A DNA stretch of 64,000 bases from Cannabis sativa (GCF_029168945.1 NC_083601.1:70979595-71043594), one strand, 5' to 3'. Shown: positions 32,786-46,190, counted from the first letter of the stretch. Translations and numbers: made by a program. Notes: generated by a model from the letters alone, not told the origin.

Positions 32786-34066
32786 GGGGCTCAGGTAAGT
32801 TTCTCTCCTCCTGGTTTATTTTCACACATTGGGGACAATGTGCATTTTAGTTTGGGGGGGGGAAACTTAATTTAATTTAATTTAATCTATTTTTTCGCGT
32901 TTATTTGTTTTAGTTTAGTTTGTTTTAGTTTTTTTTAGTCTTGCGTGATAGCTAAATTGAAAAATGGATTGAATTGTTGTTATTCACTTGTGCAATGGAT
33001 TGAAACATAACTGTGTGCTTGACTTGCAACTGTTTGAATTAAATTGGATGTGTGCTAGGAAGTGATTCATGTAGGTTTAAAACATTTGCTATTCTCACAT
33101 ATCACTTGTGTTCTATTTGGATTGTGGAATGATTGATTGAACATGGAATAGAATTTGTTTGACATACTCTCTTGAAGCGAAATCCTTGATGATTTTTGTT
33201 TGGAAAATGATTTAGGCAAATTTTCTTTGGAGCGATTGAGCCTTTCAAGCCTACCTGAAAAAATTTTCCTTAGTATACCCAAAGTTGAGCCTTAGCCTGT
33301 TTTAAAATTTTCACCACTTCACGGAGCTGAATTCGTTATTCTAAACTCTTTTCACCCTGAACATATTTTGTTATGCCATAAGCCTTGAAGCAAGTTTGGG
33401 GGGGAAATAAGTGCTGTAAGTGAAAAAAAATATATAAAGTGTAGGAATGAGAGAGTGAAAAAAAAATAATAAGAATATTGTGTGTTGTGCCTATGAAAAA
33501 AAAAAAAAAAGAAAAAAATGTGTCTAAAAAAAAAAAAAGTTAAGAAAATTATGAGGTGCACACACAAGAAAAAAAACTGCAATCTCTTATTTCTGTTTTT
33601 GGGATATATGGAAAGAAAGCAAAATAAATGTCTAGGCTTGCTTGGTTAATAGTGCTTATGGTATAGTTTAGCCTAAATGACTTCTCATCTACCCATGTAC
33701 CTAAGCCATGTGATTTTAACCGAAAAAGACCTATTGATTCCAGGTAGAAATTTGTCAACATTAGTGGAGAGAGGTATGTCATTCAAACTTATTGATCATG
33801 TGTTAGTGGGATGTTGGAAAGTTAGAACAGTTGTGATATTGATGGGAATTGCGATGCTTTATGTTTGTATGAATTACTTACTTGTAAACTGCACATTCAA
33901 CTTAGTTCTTAGAGTTCGCAAGTTGAAATTCTGGTTATTGAGGGATTGAAGTTGTGCAGGTGGTGGTAACAATTTAATTGTTGGAAAGTTCAGCTATCAT
34001 TTTTAGTTTTTTTTAGTTTAGTCTTAGTTTACTCGGGGACGAGTAAAGAGTCAGTTTGGGGGAGTT
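32786..34066 (+). other. Athila 3' untranslated region with three polypurine-like tracts
   Basis: No gene seen; poly-A-rich patches around 33420-33540. G-rich tracts starting AGTTTGGGGG occur at 32849-32866, 33393-33407 and 34053-34066. Only the last lies directly beside the 3' LTR and is the expected plus-strand primer. GGGGACAATGTGCATTTTAG before the first is a familiar Athila 3' motif as far as I recall. Confidence 0.65.
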
Positions 34067-35258
34067 TGTTAGGCTATTTTTAGCCTATGTTTTGGATCCG
34101 ATTTATGTGCATTCTTAGCTGTGTTGGGACGGAATTACGCTTGTTTTCTATGTTTTCAGGTTCTTTGGAGTAAAAGAGGTCTCGGGTGCAGAAATTCACT
34201 GAAAGACGTGCTGAGCCGAAGAAAAACTTCATATTTTGAGTTTTTGCATATCTGGCCGCGGCGATGAAGAGTCTCGCCGCGGCGAGATACGAGAAGCAGA
34301 AAGAGGCAGAATTTGGCACATTCTCGCCGCGGCGAGAGGAAGTGTCGCCGCGGCGAGATCCCGTACGGACCGAGGGTAATTTCGTCCATCGAACCCTAAA
34401 TTTCAAGTATAAATAGAAAACTGCGATTGGAAGTCAGGGAGAGCGATTTGGAACCCTAAAACACAGCTGAGAGCGGCAGGAAGAGCGTAGAGATTCAAGT
34501 GAAGATCCAGAATTCACCCTTAAACAGTTCTTTTCTTTATTCCTCTTTAATTTATTAATGTTGAATATTGCTATAGGAATGGTTATGGATTTGTTTCTGA
34601 ACTAAATTTCCCATTTAGGGAGGATGATGATTGTTGTTTAATGTTTTCCTAGTTAATGTTTAATTACCATTCCTCAATTCTTGTGTGTGTGAAATTATCT
34701 TAATTTGTGTTTAATTTCATGTTTAAGATTGATCACCTTGTGCATGCTCTATGATCTCAATTCAAAATCTGAAAAGTGAGAATTGAGAATGCTAAAATTA
34801 AGATAATCGATGTTCTATGTGAAACGAAAGTATTTACATGACTTATGTGACGAGTAGATTATTGCTTAATGCTGATTTCATGTTAGTTTAATTAAGGAAT
34901 TAATTAGATAACATGTGATTTAGAATCTAGAAGATCTGAAAGGAGCTAGGTTATTTTATAATCTGTCATTCACCCCAAGAATAGGATAGTAATTAATCAT
35001 TAACAATTTGGGTAAACAACAACAGGATTCTCCTCCCTATTGTCTCATCTTGCTCAACTTTAAACTGTGTTATTAAGTTTTCTGAATTTCTTTCAAATTT
35101 TACTGTTTTTAAACCATAATTACTTTTGATTTACCGAATAGAATCATAAGTATAATTTAGTGGTACTTAATCCAATTCCCTGTGGGATCGACCTCACCTG
35201 TGTGAGATTTTACTACTTGATTGCGTATACTTGCGTAGCGTTTAAAAATATAGCAACA
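34067..35258 (+). repeat. 3' LTR of the Athila element (1192 bp)
   Basis: Nearly identical to the 5' LTR, with the same four palindromic sites shifted and a TATA box at 34408-34415. Differences seen: AGAAACAG versus AGAAGCAG, CGGATCG versus CGGACCG, CTAAACCAC versus CTAAAACAC, and one extra A in CAACTTTAAACTG. Confidence 0.95.
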
Positions 35259-35263
35259 GGGGT

Positions 35264-37030
35264 GGATATGAGTTTTCGTTGTATTCTTAAAACGATCACT
35301 CTAGATTTTACCTTATGCAAAGGAAATTTGAAATGTTTGAAAAATTTCATGAATTTCCAGCAATGGTGAAGGTAAGTGGTTAAAGATCTTGCGAACTGAT
35401 AGGGGTGGAGAAAAAGTTAGTAGATATGCAGTTCAAAGATCATTAATTTGATTTTGAATAATATCCAAACTTACCTCCTCAGAAATTCGAGTTGCATATT
35501 GATGATTAGTTACTAGTTGTTGCCTAAATCCTTCTATGGTAATATAATTTCAGAATGATGTAATGGTTGTATACTTAATGTAAATCATTACTAGATTCAT
35601 GGATGACCTAATCGAAAGAAAAGCTAGAACTGCTAACCCTGGTTTTCATGTTTGTTAGCTATTCTAAGTGATTAGGGGTGGAGCATCCCATAGTCATTAG
35701 ATAAGAAAGTGTTTGTTTAAACAAATACTGCTTTTCTAAGAAAATGACTAAGTCTGAAAATAAAGTAGCAAATAAAGGAGATATTTTTTTTTCTTGATTC
35801 CAAAAGTGTTCTATCATCTTATTTTACAAGATGATCCCACTGCCTCTGCTGTCTTAACACAGCTGAAGAGGTCTATACCATTTAGTTTTCTTTGACATAG
35901 TTCACGGTACCTTGTTGTAGTGGGAGAGTTTCTAGGAACTCACCTTCTTATAACTTGGAAGACACTAGTGATTAAAATCCATTGTGAGTTTAAACAAGTA
36001 ATGGATTGTCAAGATAAGAAACTAAGAAGAAAGCCAATAGAACTATGGTTTGATCCATTCACATGGAGTAACCTAAAGTTTTCTATTACAAGGACATGAA
36101 AGGAAATTTTCGTTAATGAGTCTATTCAATGGACTTAACAAAACTTCCTATTCCTAGTATTATAGGTATGAGTTTATCTAAACCTATGGCTTGTGGTATA
36201 CCTGGTAATTACTTACTCTAATGCAAGCATGAGATGCTGATGCATTTTCTTTCCAATGGAAATCTATAGAAGCTTCACAACTTCTTAGATATAGATTTTA
36301 TTTACCTAAGGAAAAGTCTCAACTATTCCAGAGAAGATAAAGCCATGAAAGAATTTCTTAAATCAACAGTGAGAGGTCTTAGATATGCTTTTGTATGCCT
36401 TAGACCAGACACCTACTGTTGAGTGGGAGTAATGAGTAAGTATCAAATTAATCCAGGAGAGGAACATTGGAAGACAATCAAGTAAATTTTAAGATTAAGA
36501 AGAGGAACTATATGTTAGTCAATAAGGGTGGTTTTGAAACTCTTAGACTACACCACATCAGATTTTGAGACTTGCCTGTGTGCTAGAAAGTCTGCTGATG
36601 AGATGGTGATTACTTTGGAGGTGGAGTAGTGATTTTGGAGAAGTGTAAAAACCTATCTGAAATCTCTTGGTCTACCAGAGAGAGACTGAATGTTAAAAGT
36701 TGCAGGAAAGATACTTATTCAGTCTAAGGAAAGTTCTATACATTTGTGGCACTTTTCCAACTTGCTTTAACTACTAGGGTTACTTCCTGAATAACCAAAG
36801 AGTAGTTGCCCAAAAGTATAGAATCCAGTATCCCAAGAAAATAGACATATAGAGAGGAATTTCACACTATCAAGGATTTTGTGATTAAGGAAGAGTAATA
36901 GTGGAGAGGAGGTTGTGTTTAATTCAACCTGTCAGATCCTATTACGAGGAGTTTACTACTATTACACTTGATTGGTATATCAAGGTGTTAATGATTATTT
37001 GAAATGCACTTTTTGTTTTATATTAGTGCA
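35264..37030 (+). pseudogene. Copia-1 pol remnants: integrase, RT and RNase H scraps
   Basis: Short pieces in the right order but many frames. Integrase core LKILRTDRGGEK at 35380-35415. An RT-like stretch around 36240 (FLSNGNL, cf. the AFLNG motif). RT end at about 36385-36520 (CLRPDTY, NPGEEHWKTIK, with a stop). RNase H with GGGVV near 36620. The polyprotein end at 36819-36890 (NPVSQENRHIERNF, then HTIKDFVIKEE, and SDPITRSL at about 36935). Those are standard copia motifs. Large deletions and stops make it non-functional. Confidence 0.75.
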
Positions 37031-37040
37031 AGTGGGAGTT
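37031..37040 (+). other. Polypurine tract of copia-1
   Basis: AGTGGGAGTT immediately before the 3' LTR. The same tract precedes the 3' LTRs of copia-2 (minus strand, 50367-50376) and copia-3 (62922-62931). Confidence 0.75.
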
Positions 37041-38950
37041 TGTTGGGTTTTATGCCCTAAATAAAACTCATTTCATATAATCAGATTTACTTATTAATAA
37101 AGATCAGAAATAACATTTTATGTTGCATGGTTCACATGATTTATTTCATGATTATAGGTATATAATGTATGAATTCTTTTTAAGTCCAGAACATATGAGT
37201 TGGTTAAATATTATAGTGTTGTCAGCACAGTGGAATATAATCTTTATTATATGTTCAAAAGTTTATTCCCTGATTTGTCAGAACACTGGATTTAGACTGA
37301 CATGGTATAATCAGCGATAGGTATTCTTACACCTTGGAAAAGTGTTATGTCCTTTCCAGGACATTGGCAAACTTTACCAGTATCGGATGTATGGAGTATA
37401 CATTGGAATGGATCGATATTGAATTTTGAATTAGATTTTGAAATTTACCGTAATATCTATTCTATTCAATATCACCTGTTGATCCTAGATCACATGATCG
37501 AAATCCTGATATGGTTAGGCTCAATTTCAAGAGTGTTACTCGTGTTCTTTGATTTGTTAGTTAAGCCTAGTTTTGTATCAGGGTGATACGTACATTTTGG
37601 GAACACGGTAGTGCAATTGAGTGGGAGCGCTAACATAAATATGGAATCTATAGCTTCTATTTGGCAAATAGAAGTAAAGGATGATTTCCTTCGAGCTTAA
37701 CCAAACGAAGATAAATGGTGGAGATCTCATTTCACTTAGGTGAAATATCATTTATACAGGGTTAAGTGTTTTAAGGATAAAATACATTGTAGGGTGTTAC
37801 GGTAATTTAATCCCTGTACAGTGTAAATCATCTATATAGAGGATCATTGATCACATTAGGGTTATAACAATGGATAACTAATGACGTGTCTATATCCTGG
37901 AACATATAGAGCGTTTCTATATGACTGAGAGTGCAATTCCAAGTTCTAAGTGTGGATTCAATGAGGAATTAATAAGTTAGGGAATTTACTTGGTAAATTC
38001 GGTTCGACTTATTGGAAGCTCGGTTATATAGACCCATGGTCCCCATACTAGTTGAGACCATACTGCTTGTAAGACTCAGTTAATTGATTTTAATTAATCA
38101 ATTATAATTCTAAAAGTTAGACTATGTCTACTTTATGAATTCTCACAGTTTAAGGATGAAATCGTAAAGAAAAGGGTTTCTAGGTTTAATTATTAATCAA
38201 GAGACTTTGTATGTCTAATTAATAATTATTTTAAATGACAATATTATTTAATAATCTATTTTAGTTATTAAATAATTAGTTTTGGCATTTAAATGATTAG
38301 AATTGGAAAAATGACATTTTTGGAGAAATTGAAATAAAATTGAGGAAACTGCAAAATCCAAGTGAGGCCCATATCTCCCTATGGCCGGCACCTCTTTGCT
38401 TGTTTCCCAATTATTATTTTCAATTTTAATTGTCATGTAATTACTAATCAAAGCCTAGCTATAATAGGAAAGTGGTGGATCACACTAAATAAGGCAGTTA
38501 ATCAATTACACAGTAAAAGAGGAAACTGTTTTATTTGGAAAGTTGTGCTCTCCCTTCTCCCTATATAAAGCAACCTTGTTCTCTTCTCTTGCATGCATGA
38601 TCAGCCACGAAATTAAGAGAGAAAAGAGAGAGAATTTTCGAAATCCTTGTGAGATGAGTAGTGCCCACACACATCAAGTGGTATCTCAATCATAGTATGG
38701 AAGACTATGGAATTTCGGCATCAAACAAGGAGAAAAGGAGATCCAGGTTCAGATCTTGGTGATGCTCTGCTACAGAAAGGAATCAAGGGCTAGAGATCTG
38801 AACGGAAGGAGTCATATTATTCCGCTGCACCCACTGTAAGGTTTTCTAACTTTATATGTGTTTATTTTTATTGTTTTAGAATTCATATTAGGTTGTTAAT
38901 CCAACATACTTGTTAGTAAATCTAGATCCTGGTAAAATATAATTCCAACA
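37041..38950 (+). repeat. 3' LTR of copia-1 (1910 bp)
   Basis: Same start and end as the 5' LTR, with the TATA box at 38562-38569. Preceded by the purine tract AGTGGGAGTT and followed directly by the TSD copy ATTCA. Confidence 0.93.
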
Positions 38951-38963
38951 ATTCACTGCTCCG

Positions 38964-39233
38964 TCAAGTCAGCTCTCTCAAATAGAAGCTGACATTCAAA
39001 TGATGTTGACTGCTGAAGTTCACCTTGTAACCAAGAATTGCGATTGTTAGATGAAGTGTTATGTCTTCAATAGCATAAACGACGGGATTTACATTATCAA
39101 CCTCAGAAAGACATGAAAAAAGCTCCAGCTCACTGTCAGGGTTATTGTTGCTATCCCAGTGCGATACACTTTGAAGCGTATTTAAATCCACGTCAATATT
39201 GACCCAGTAAAAGTGAATAAATCATAATTGTAT
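38964..39233 (-). pseudogene. Unrecognised ORF fragment next to the copia-1 target site
   Basis: An open frame of about 80-90 codons on the minus strand, first ATG at 39191 (MDLNTLQSVSHWDSNNNPDS), ending at a TGA just before the copia-1 TSD. Composition is protein-like (LFSCLSEVDNVNPVVYAIED, then [19 protein letters not shown]), but I do not recognise a family. The open frame at 5507-5624 lies immediately downstream in the pre-insertion sequence but in another frame. It could be a gene fragment, one exon, or chance. Confidence 0.3.
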
Positions 39234-39592
39234 GATTTTCAATTAATAACCGTATTTATTCTACGTGGGACGTAATTAAATCCCATAATTTTAGGGAAAT
39301 ATTGTTATGGGATATGAGTCTGATTGTAATTAACTGCCTCTCTATCTTACTATAAATAGGAGCAGAGTGTACTAAAAAATGGACGAAAAATCCTTGAGAG
39401 AAAAAACCCTAGTTGTATGAGAGAAATCTAATAAGTTAGACTCGTGGACTATGCAAAATTTTAACTACAAAATCACGTAAAAAACTTAGTGTGATCTTTA
39501 CATTATTTTTCTTATTTTTATTTTCTATTATTTTTGTGGTGATCCTATCAAGAAATAGGCTTATATCGTTAACGAAAATCTGCGTTAACAAA
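39192..39592 (+). repeat. Possible solo LTR remnant
   Basis: A TATA box (CTATAAATAGG at about 39351), a following leader with GAGAGAAATCTAATAAG, then GACTCGTGGACTATG and AAATCACGTAAAAAA, and an end ...GCGTTAACA. This layout resembles the R-U5 part of many plant LTRs; the Tat LTR here also has CGACTCGTGGACTAAGG and CCACGTAAAAA. No clean TG start or TSD was found, so the limits are approximate. Confidence 0.35.
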
Positions 39593-40588
39593 CATTATGA
39601 TTTGGGGTCATTTGTTATAATTTCTCCATCCGTATTCCAAACATTAAGTAGCAGTTTCACTTGCTCACTTTGTGTTTTGTAAACCTCACTCCTAACATGG
39701 AGTTTCATTTCAAAATCAATTGGTGGTGACTAGAGTAGCTCATATTCTTGAATATGGCTCAATACTTTAACATTTAATTCATATAGGATAATGTTCTCCA
39801 ATACTCCCCTTAAGATGGTGACTATTTTTGCTCACTAATCTTGAATCACCTTATCACAAGTCGTGCTATTTCGCTCGCTTTTATTTTTGTTCAGATCTCG
39901 AACGTCTTTACACTATCTACATTTCATACGGTTGACTAATTATCTGAATAGGTATGGATCAAAAATCCACTAAAAATATGACTGTGATACCATGTCAAAA
40001 AACATGAAATTCTATCTCAAAATTAATTGATAAATGAGATGAAATATATGACTCTATTCCTTTAAAGTTAGGCCGACATTTGTGATTTTCTTTAGACAAC
40101 AGCTGGCATGAAAATGTGCACATATAATCATATATATTAATACATAATTTGAATCTCAAGGTTCTACATAGTACTAGTGATGTAAAGTGGTAACTAACTA
40201 AAGAGACCTAACAACTCCAAAAAAATGAAACTTCGAGCAAGAGCTAGAGGAGGCCACTTCTGCAAATGATGAAGTACGACAATTACAATTACAATTACAT
40301 AGTCACGTGGAGCTATATATGTTTACTTGGAAAAGAACTATTTGTCCAACGTGAACAAGTATAATAGTGGTGCCAAAAAGAAGCAAAGGAAAATGGTATT
40401 TTATTTCACATCCATACTGAATTATTGAATTATGATCACTTGAGGACACAAAACAATACTGTGACATCAAAAAAGCTAGACTTGAAATTTTTGAACTTAT
40501 AATGGAGAATCATTGTACCTAATGAAAATATGAAAAGTAAAAGTGGAAATGTTCACTAAAATGTAACTTTATCATCCTATGTCACATC
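39593..40588. other. Host intergenic DNA, nothing recognised
   Basis: AT-rich, without long frames or clear repeats. It ends with the 8-bp TSD GTCACATC (40581-40588) of the hAT element. Confidence 0.5.
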
Positions 40589-42119
40589 TAGGGCTGAACA
40601 TTTTGAGCGGGTTTGACCCGAACCCGAGCAACCCGCCCGAACCCGAATTGGTGAACCCGCCAAAAAAAAATTTAAAAAAAGTTTCGGGTGGGTTGGGTTC
40701 AACCCGGTACCATTCGGGTGGGTTGGCGGGTTGAGATTTTAGGGGTACCGGGTTTCGGGTTGAACCCGCCAACCCGCCAACCCACCCGAATATAAATATA
40801 TTATATATTTTTTTATTTTTTTATTACTATTTTTATATCTATATATATTAAATTAATAATTAAATAAATAAAAATTTACATTTTACAATTACATGACATT
40901 CATTCACTATCAGAACCCTAAAAAAAACCCACACCCACGCACACTACACGACCACACCACAACACCCAGACCCAGCCAGAGAACGACCACGCCACCAGCC
41001 ACGCCACCAGCCACGCCACCCGCCACCAGCCACGATCCTCACCAGTCACCACCCACGCTACGACCGACGACGAGTCAAAGACGCAGGGGAGGGATCGACG
41101 ACGAAGACCTCGGCTCCTCCTCCTCTTGGCTCCAAGATCGGCGACTCCTCCTCCTCAGCTCCTCCACGACTTCGTCCACTCGCGCTCGAGTCCCACCGCA
41201 CTAGCAGTCACCACGGTAACTCCTCAAACTCTCTCAGTTCAACAGTTTTATTTTGACTGTAGTACCATACAATCTCTCCCTTTCTTTCTCTCTTGTCTTT
41301 ATCTTTCTTACAGGTTATGCTCATGATCTGATCACGGTTATATATTTTGTTTAATGGGGTTTTATTATCATATTTCATTGTTAATTTCCATAGTCTTTTT
41401 CTTTTTTGGGTTGAGAACCCTTGTACTAATTAACAAATATATATATATATTTCTTTTGGTTTTCTTTTGTTCTGTATTAAAATTAAAATGTACAATAGAC
41501 AAAGAAAAAATTAAAAAAAAAAAGCTGGTACTATAGTAGAAGTAGTAGTGGTTTTACTATTGCAACATTTATAAGCATTTTTTTAGTATTGAGACATTAC
41601 TATGGACTTTATGGACTTTAGATTTTTATTTTATGGACTTTATAGATTTTATGGACTTTATGGACTTTAGATATGGATATTGGATATGGATGTATTTTGA
41701 AATATTTTAGTTTTTACTTTTATCATGATTCATGAACAATAACATGAACTTTGATTTGATTTGATGAATAGGTTGTTTGTTTGTTGGTTGGATTGATTAA
41801 TGCATCTTCTCTTCAATAGTATATAAACAAATTGTTATATTTATATATGTTTAATTTAATAAATAAAAAAATAAAAAAATAATAAAAAATTAATTTTTTT
41901 TAAAGAGTTGACCGAGTTGATTGAGTTGACCGGGTCAACCCGCCAACCCAGTAAACCCGACCAACCCAAACCCGCCAACCCGAAACCCGCCAACCCGCCA
42001 ACCCACCAAATTGTGCCCTATTCGGGTCCGGGTTTGGGTTCATTTTTTTGAACCCGAAACCCGTGAACCCGAAACCCGCCAACCCGAAACCCGGTAAACC
42101 CACCCGATGTTCAGCCCTA
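40589..42119. mobile_element. Non-autonomous hAT DNA transposon (1531 bp)
   Basis: The terminal inverted repeats read TAGGGCTGAACAT at both ends (13 bases match), flanked by a perfect 8-bp TSD GTCACATC at 40581-40588 and 42120-42127. Short TIRs and 8-bp TSDs define the hAT superfamily. Subterminal regions are packed with AACCCG and CGGGTT words in opposite orientation at the two ends, as in other hAT elements where they bind transposase. The interior has no transposase. It holds a CpG-rich stretch (about 40910-41215), with CCACCAGCCACG repeats and a splice-donor-like CACGGTAACTCC, then AT-rich DNA. It is likely a deletion derivative retaining the leader exon and first intron of a parent gene, or a captured gene start. 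Confidence 0.88.
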
Positions 42120-42127
42120 GTCACATC

Positions 42128-43174
42128 AAGATTGTCAATTTATATATATATATTAACCAATCATTAACATTACATAATTAAAAACAAAGCAAGCAAGCAA
42201 ACAAACATGCAAACCATTTTAGACTATCATTTAAAACGTATTATGTTGGTAAGTAACTATATTATCGGATTCAATTGTAATCTTCTTCTCATATACAAAC
42301 TTTATAATTGTATATCTCAACTATATTGTGTTATAACAAATTAATTTATAGATATATGAACAATTCTAATATATGCGGAATAACTAAATGGATTGAACAC
42401 ATATAAGAAATAGAGGATCGATATTATGCACCTCCCTATTTAATTAGTGGCGGACCTATGTTGGGGCAAGGGGGCAGTTGACTCCTTTGGGGATATATAT
42501 TTTTATGTGCGAATATTCACCAAAAGTTTTCCCTTCATAAAAAGACTACAGTTTTTCGAATCCTACTTCTTACAATTTTTTACTTAAAATTAATTAAAAT
42601 TATGAAGGTGGAGAGAGTCAAACCATGGTCTCATTGAATTGGGGTAAAATATAACAGCTATGCCAAAGAAATTTTTTGAAAATAGATGTTATTAAAATAT
42701 ATTTAACTTATGCCCTGCTAGAAAATATTCTTGGATTGCGCCTCGGACCATATTAATAATGAGTGTAAGTAGTGTAAATTTTTCAAGCTCTCACTAACTC
42801 TGTTTTTGGTGCTTATAGAAAAATAAATGTGCAAAAACATACTTTTCATTAGACAATTAACTATTAAGATGAAAGTTTGTGTTGTTTGTGGATGTTTATT
42901 CATAAGTAATTTTAATCCAAACAAAAAAGAATTTGGGTAGCGAACTTAGTATCTATATATTTTTATGGGTGAGATATTATATTTGCCACAATTAATAGTG
43001 TAATAAATAATTAAAGATGACCACTGATATTGAACATTTTAATAAATAATTGATTTGATAACAAATGAAGCCTTAACAATTTATATGTATATTAAATTCA
43101 TTGATTTATACGTATATATATTAAGAAATATTCTTATATATTGTAGTTGTAAAGTGTGCAACTGTGGTTATGAC
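42128..43174. other. Upstream region of the peroxidase gene
   Basis: AT-rich host DNA. A segment at about 42445-42500 (GGCGGACCTATGTTGGGGCAAGG) resembles a common plant repeat family by memory, but its limits are unclear. No unambiguous TATA box was chosen among several TA-rich stretches (for example TATATATT near 43117). Confidence 0.4.
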
Positions 43175-44475
<1,301 letters not shown>

Positions 44476-44519
44476 AGGAAGATGTTATAGTTTAAAATGT
44501 ATTTCCTTTTATAAGTTCA

Positions 44520-44525
44520 AATAAA
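44520..44525 (+). terminator. Probable polyadenylation signal of the peroxidase gene
   Basis: AATAAA 45 bp after the stop codon, the first such hexamer downstream. Confidence 0.5.
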
Positions 44526-45487
44526 GAGTCAGTGAAAGGTTATGTAAGAATGTTCAATCAAATGCATATTGTGTGTAACGTTTGCAGTACTACAAAATTA
44601 GCTTTTCCGAATGAAAACTGTTAAAAAAAGTTAAGCGGAGATTTTTGTTAAAAAAAGTTAAGAGGAGATTTTTCCCAACAATTTAGAACCGAAGCAAAGA
44701 TATACCCTTGGGAAAAATAAATGCCAACCATTATAAATGTTGGGAATACTTACTTAATATCCCATGTTTGATTTAGTATATAAAAAAAGAATTCTTTTTT
44801 TTTTTCTTAATAATTTTTTTTTTTGTATATAATAAAAAAAAATACTAAAAAAAGAGTTTCAGATTTTTTTTTTTTAAAAAAAAAAAAAAATCGTACTTTT
44901 TTACTTAATAAAATAAATTTGTATTTAATAAAATAAAATACCAAAAAAAATTTAGAGTTAAAATAATGAAAAATAACTTAATAAATTTATAATTTGAGAA
45001 TTTATAAAATTGAGAAATTTAGATTTTATATATTTTCAATTAGAGAATAATTTTATAAATTAGTTGTATTTAAAAGATTATTGTGAAAGGTGTACAAAAA
45101 CTAATTATTGTGAAAGAGAAAAATTATTTGAGGACTAAAATACTATTGGACAATTACTTGAGGTCCTAAAATATTATTGGAGAATTATTTTGAATTTAGT
45201 TAAAAAAATTGTATTTAACAAAATAAATTTATATATATTTTTGCTTAATAAAAGAATTTTGTATTTAGTTAAAGAAAATAACAAAAAAAAAAATATTTCA
45301 TGAAAAAAAAAGAAGGGTATAAATACCTCTAAAATAATTGATTGGGAGTAAAATTAAATAGGGTATAACTATTAAATAATCAGATTTTCTTTTTTTAAAA
45401 AATAAATAAATAAATAATGAGATATTTTTTTTGAATGGATAAATAATCAGATTTTAATTTAAATATTTTAGTAAATATATTAAAGGG
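44526..45487. other. Intergenic AT-rich DNA
   Basis: Long A and T runs (about 44790-44890) and AATAAA-rich stretches; no gene or defined repeat seen. Confidence 0.5.
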
Positions 45488-45495
45488 TATAAAAA
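45488..45495 (+). promoter_or_regulatory. TATA box of the acylamino-acid-releasing enzyme gene
   Basis: TATAAAAA followed within 40 bp by a CT-rich stretch typical of plant 5'UTRs (CTTCTTCCTCCCGCCTC). Confidence 0.5.
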
Positions 45496-45514
45496 GAAAA
45501 AATATGAAAACCTA

Positions 45515-46190
45515 ACCCCCAAACCTTATTTGTTGTTCTTCTTCCTCCCGCCTCTTCTTCTATCCTCTTTCTCTGGCCTATCTTCCGAGCAGCTCTACTC
45601 ATTGGATAGAAGTGCTCCGGTCACCCTAGGTCTCAATCGCCACAAAGATCCCCACCCCAGAAACCCCCAAACTCGACCCATTTCCTCCCACTCGATCCCA
45701 CCTTTCTCCCTCTCACCATCCCTCTTGTCTGATTTGGGCACCTCACAAGTCTTAGTGATTTGGGACACTTCAACGCCTTCAACGCCTACTAAACTTGGCT
45801 TGGCTTGTTAGCTTCGCATCTCCAACTCCAACTCCACGACCACAATTTTCCTTTCCTTCTTATTCAACTCGCTCCAATCCAATCACTCCCACACTCACAC
45901 TCAATTCTCTCTCTCCGTAAGTCCTCTCTCCACTCTCTCACATAATCATATTCAAATTCATAACATTAACTGCTTTTTTATCATAGTCATTTGATGATGG
46001 ATATCCGTAGCCATAGTTGGTCTCTTTAAATTTCATTCATTTGATATCTCTTATTGGGTTACAGTTGGTTTATTCAATTTCTATCTGAAAAACCACTCAA
46101 CGGATAAGTTTTAGTATGAGATATTTCCCCATACATTTTGAATTGATGATTTTGTTTTTCTGCAGTAAAAGATTGTCAAAAGTATTTGCA
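45515..46190 (+). other. 5'UTR with an intron, acylamino-acid-releasing enzyme gene
   Basis: CT-rich leader. An intron is predicted from the donor CTCTCC|GTAAGTCC at 45917 to the acceptor TTTTTCTGCAG at 46165 (249 bp), leaving a 25-base untranslated stretch before the ATG at 46191. The 93-residue frame at 45530 opens without an ATG and lies wholly in this leader; I do not consider it coding. Confidence 0.55.

Larger units (their letters stand above)
24032..35258 (+). mobile_element. Athila-lineage Ty3/gypsy retrotransposon, very young
   Basis: 11.2 kb with LTRs 24032-25222 and 34067-35258 (TGTTAGGC...GCAACA), a TSD GGGGT at 24027-24031 and 35259-35263, an Asp-tRNA type PBS, a broken gag, an open pol of 1511 codons, a third ORF and a G-rich polypurine tract. 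By eye I found only three substitutions and one 1-base indel between the two LTRs (about 0.3%), so it inserted recently and is the youngest element here. The PBS, the CCHC, DLGAS-type protease, FMDD reverse transcriptase and the extra ORF after pol are the usual Athila layout. Confidence 0.95.
5625..38950 (+). mobile_element. Copia-1: degenerate Ty1/copia retrotransposon hosting two nested elements
   Basis: Seen: LTRs at 5625-7535 and 37041-38950 starting TGTTGGG and ending CCAACA; a 5-bp TSD ATTCA at 5620-5624 and 38951-38955; a PBS after the left LTR; and a purine tract before the right LTR. Without the two nested elements (9946-22244 and 24032-35258 plus their 5-bp TSDs) it is about 9.8 kb. 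By eye the LTRs differ at roughly 25 places in 1.91 kb (about 1.4%). Pol is reduced to recognisable scraps in copia order: GAG-pre-integrase, integrase, then RT/RNase H. No gag frame was found where one is expected. Copia-2 and copia-3 in this window belong to the same broad family. Confidence 0.92.

Noticed and set aside
40893..41204. 103-residue Pro/Thr-rich ORF inside the hAT element
   Set aside because: Low-complexity reading of CCACCAGCCACG repeats; no domain and no support as a gene.
43055..43174. Peroxidase start at the upstream in-frame ATG
   Set aside because: It would put 40 extra residues before a clear signal peptide; ATG 43175 gives the usual length of about 320 residues.
45530..45811. 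93-residue ORF before the acylamino-acid-releasing enzyme exon
   Set aside because: No ATG at its start (TTG), low-complexity Leu/Ser/Pro content, and located in the CT-rich 5'UTR.
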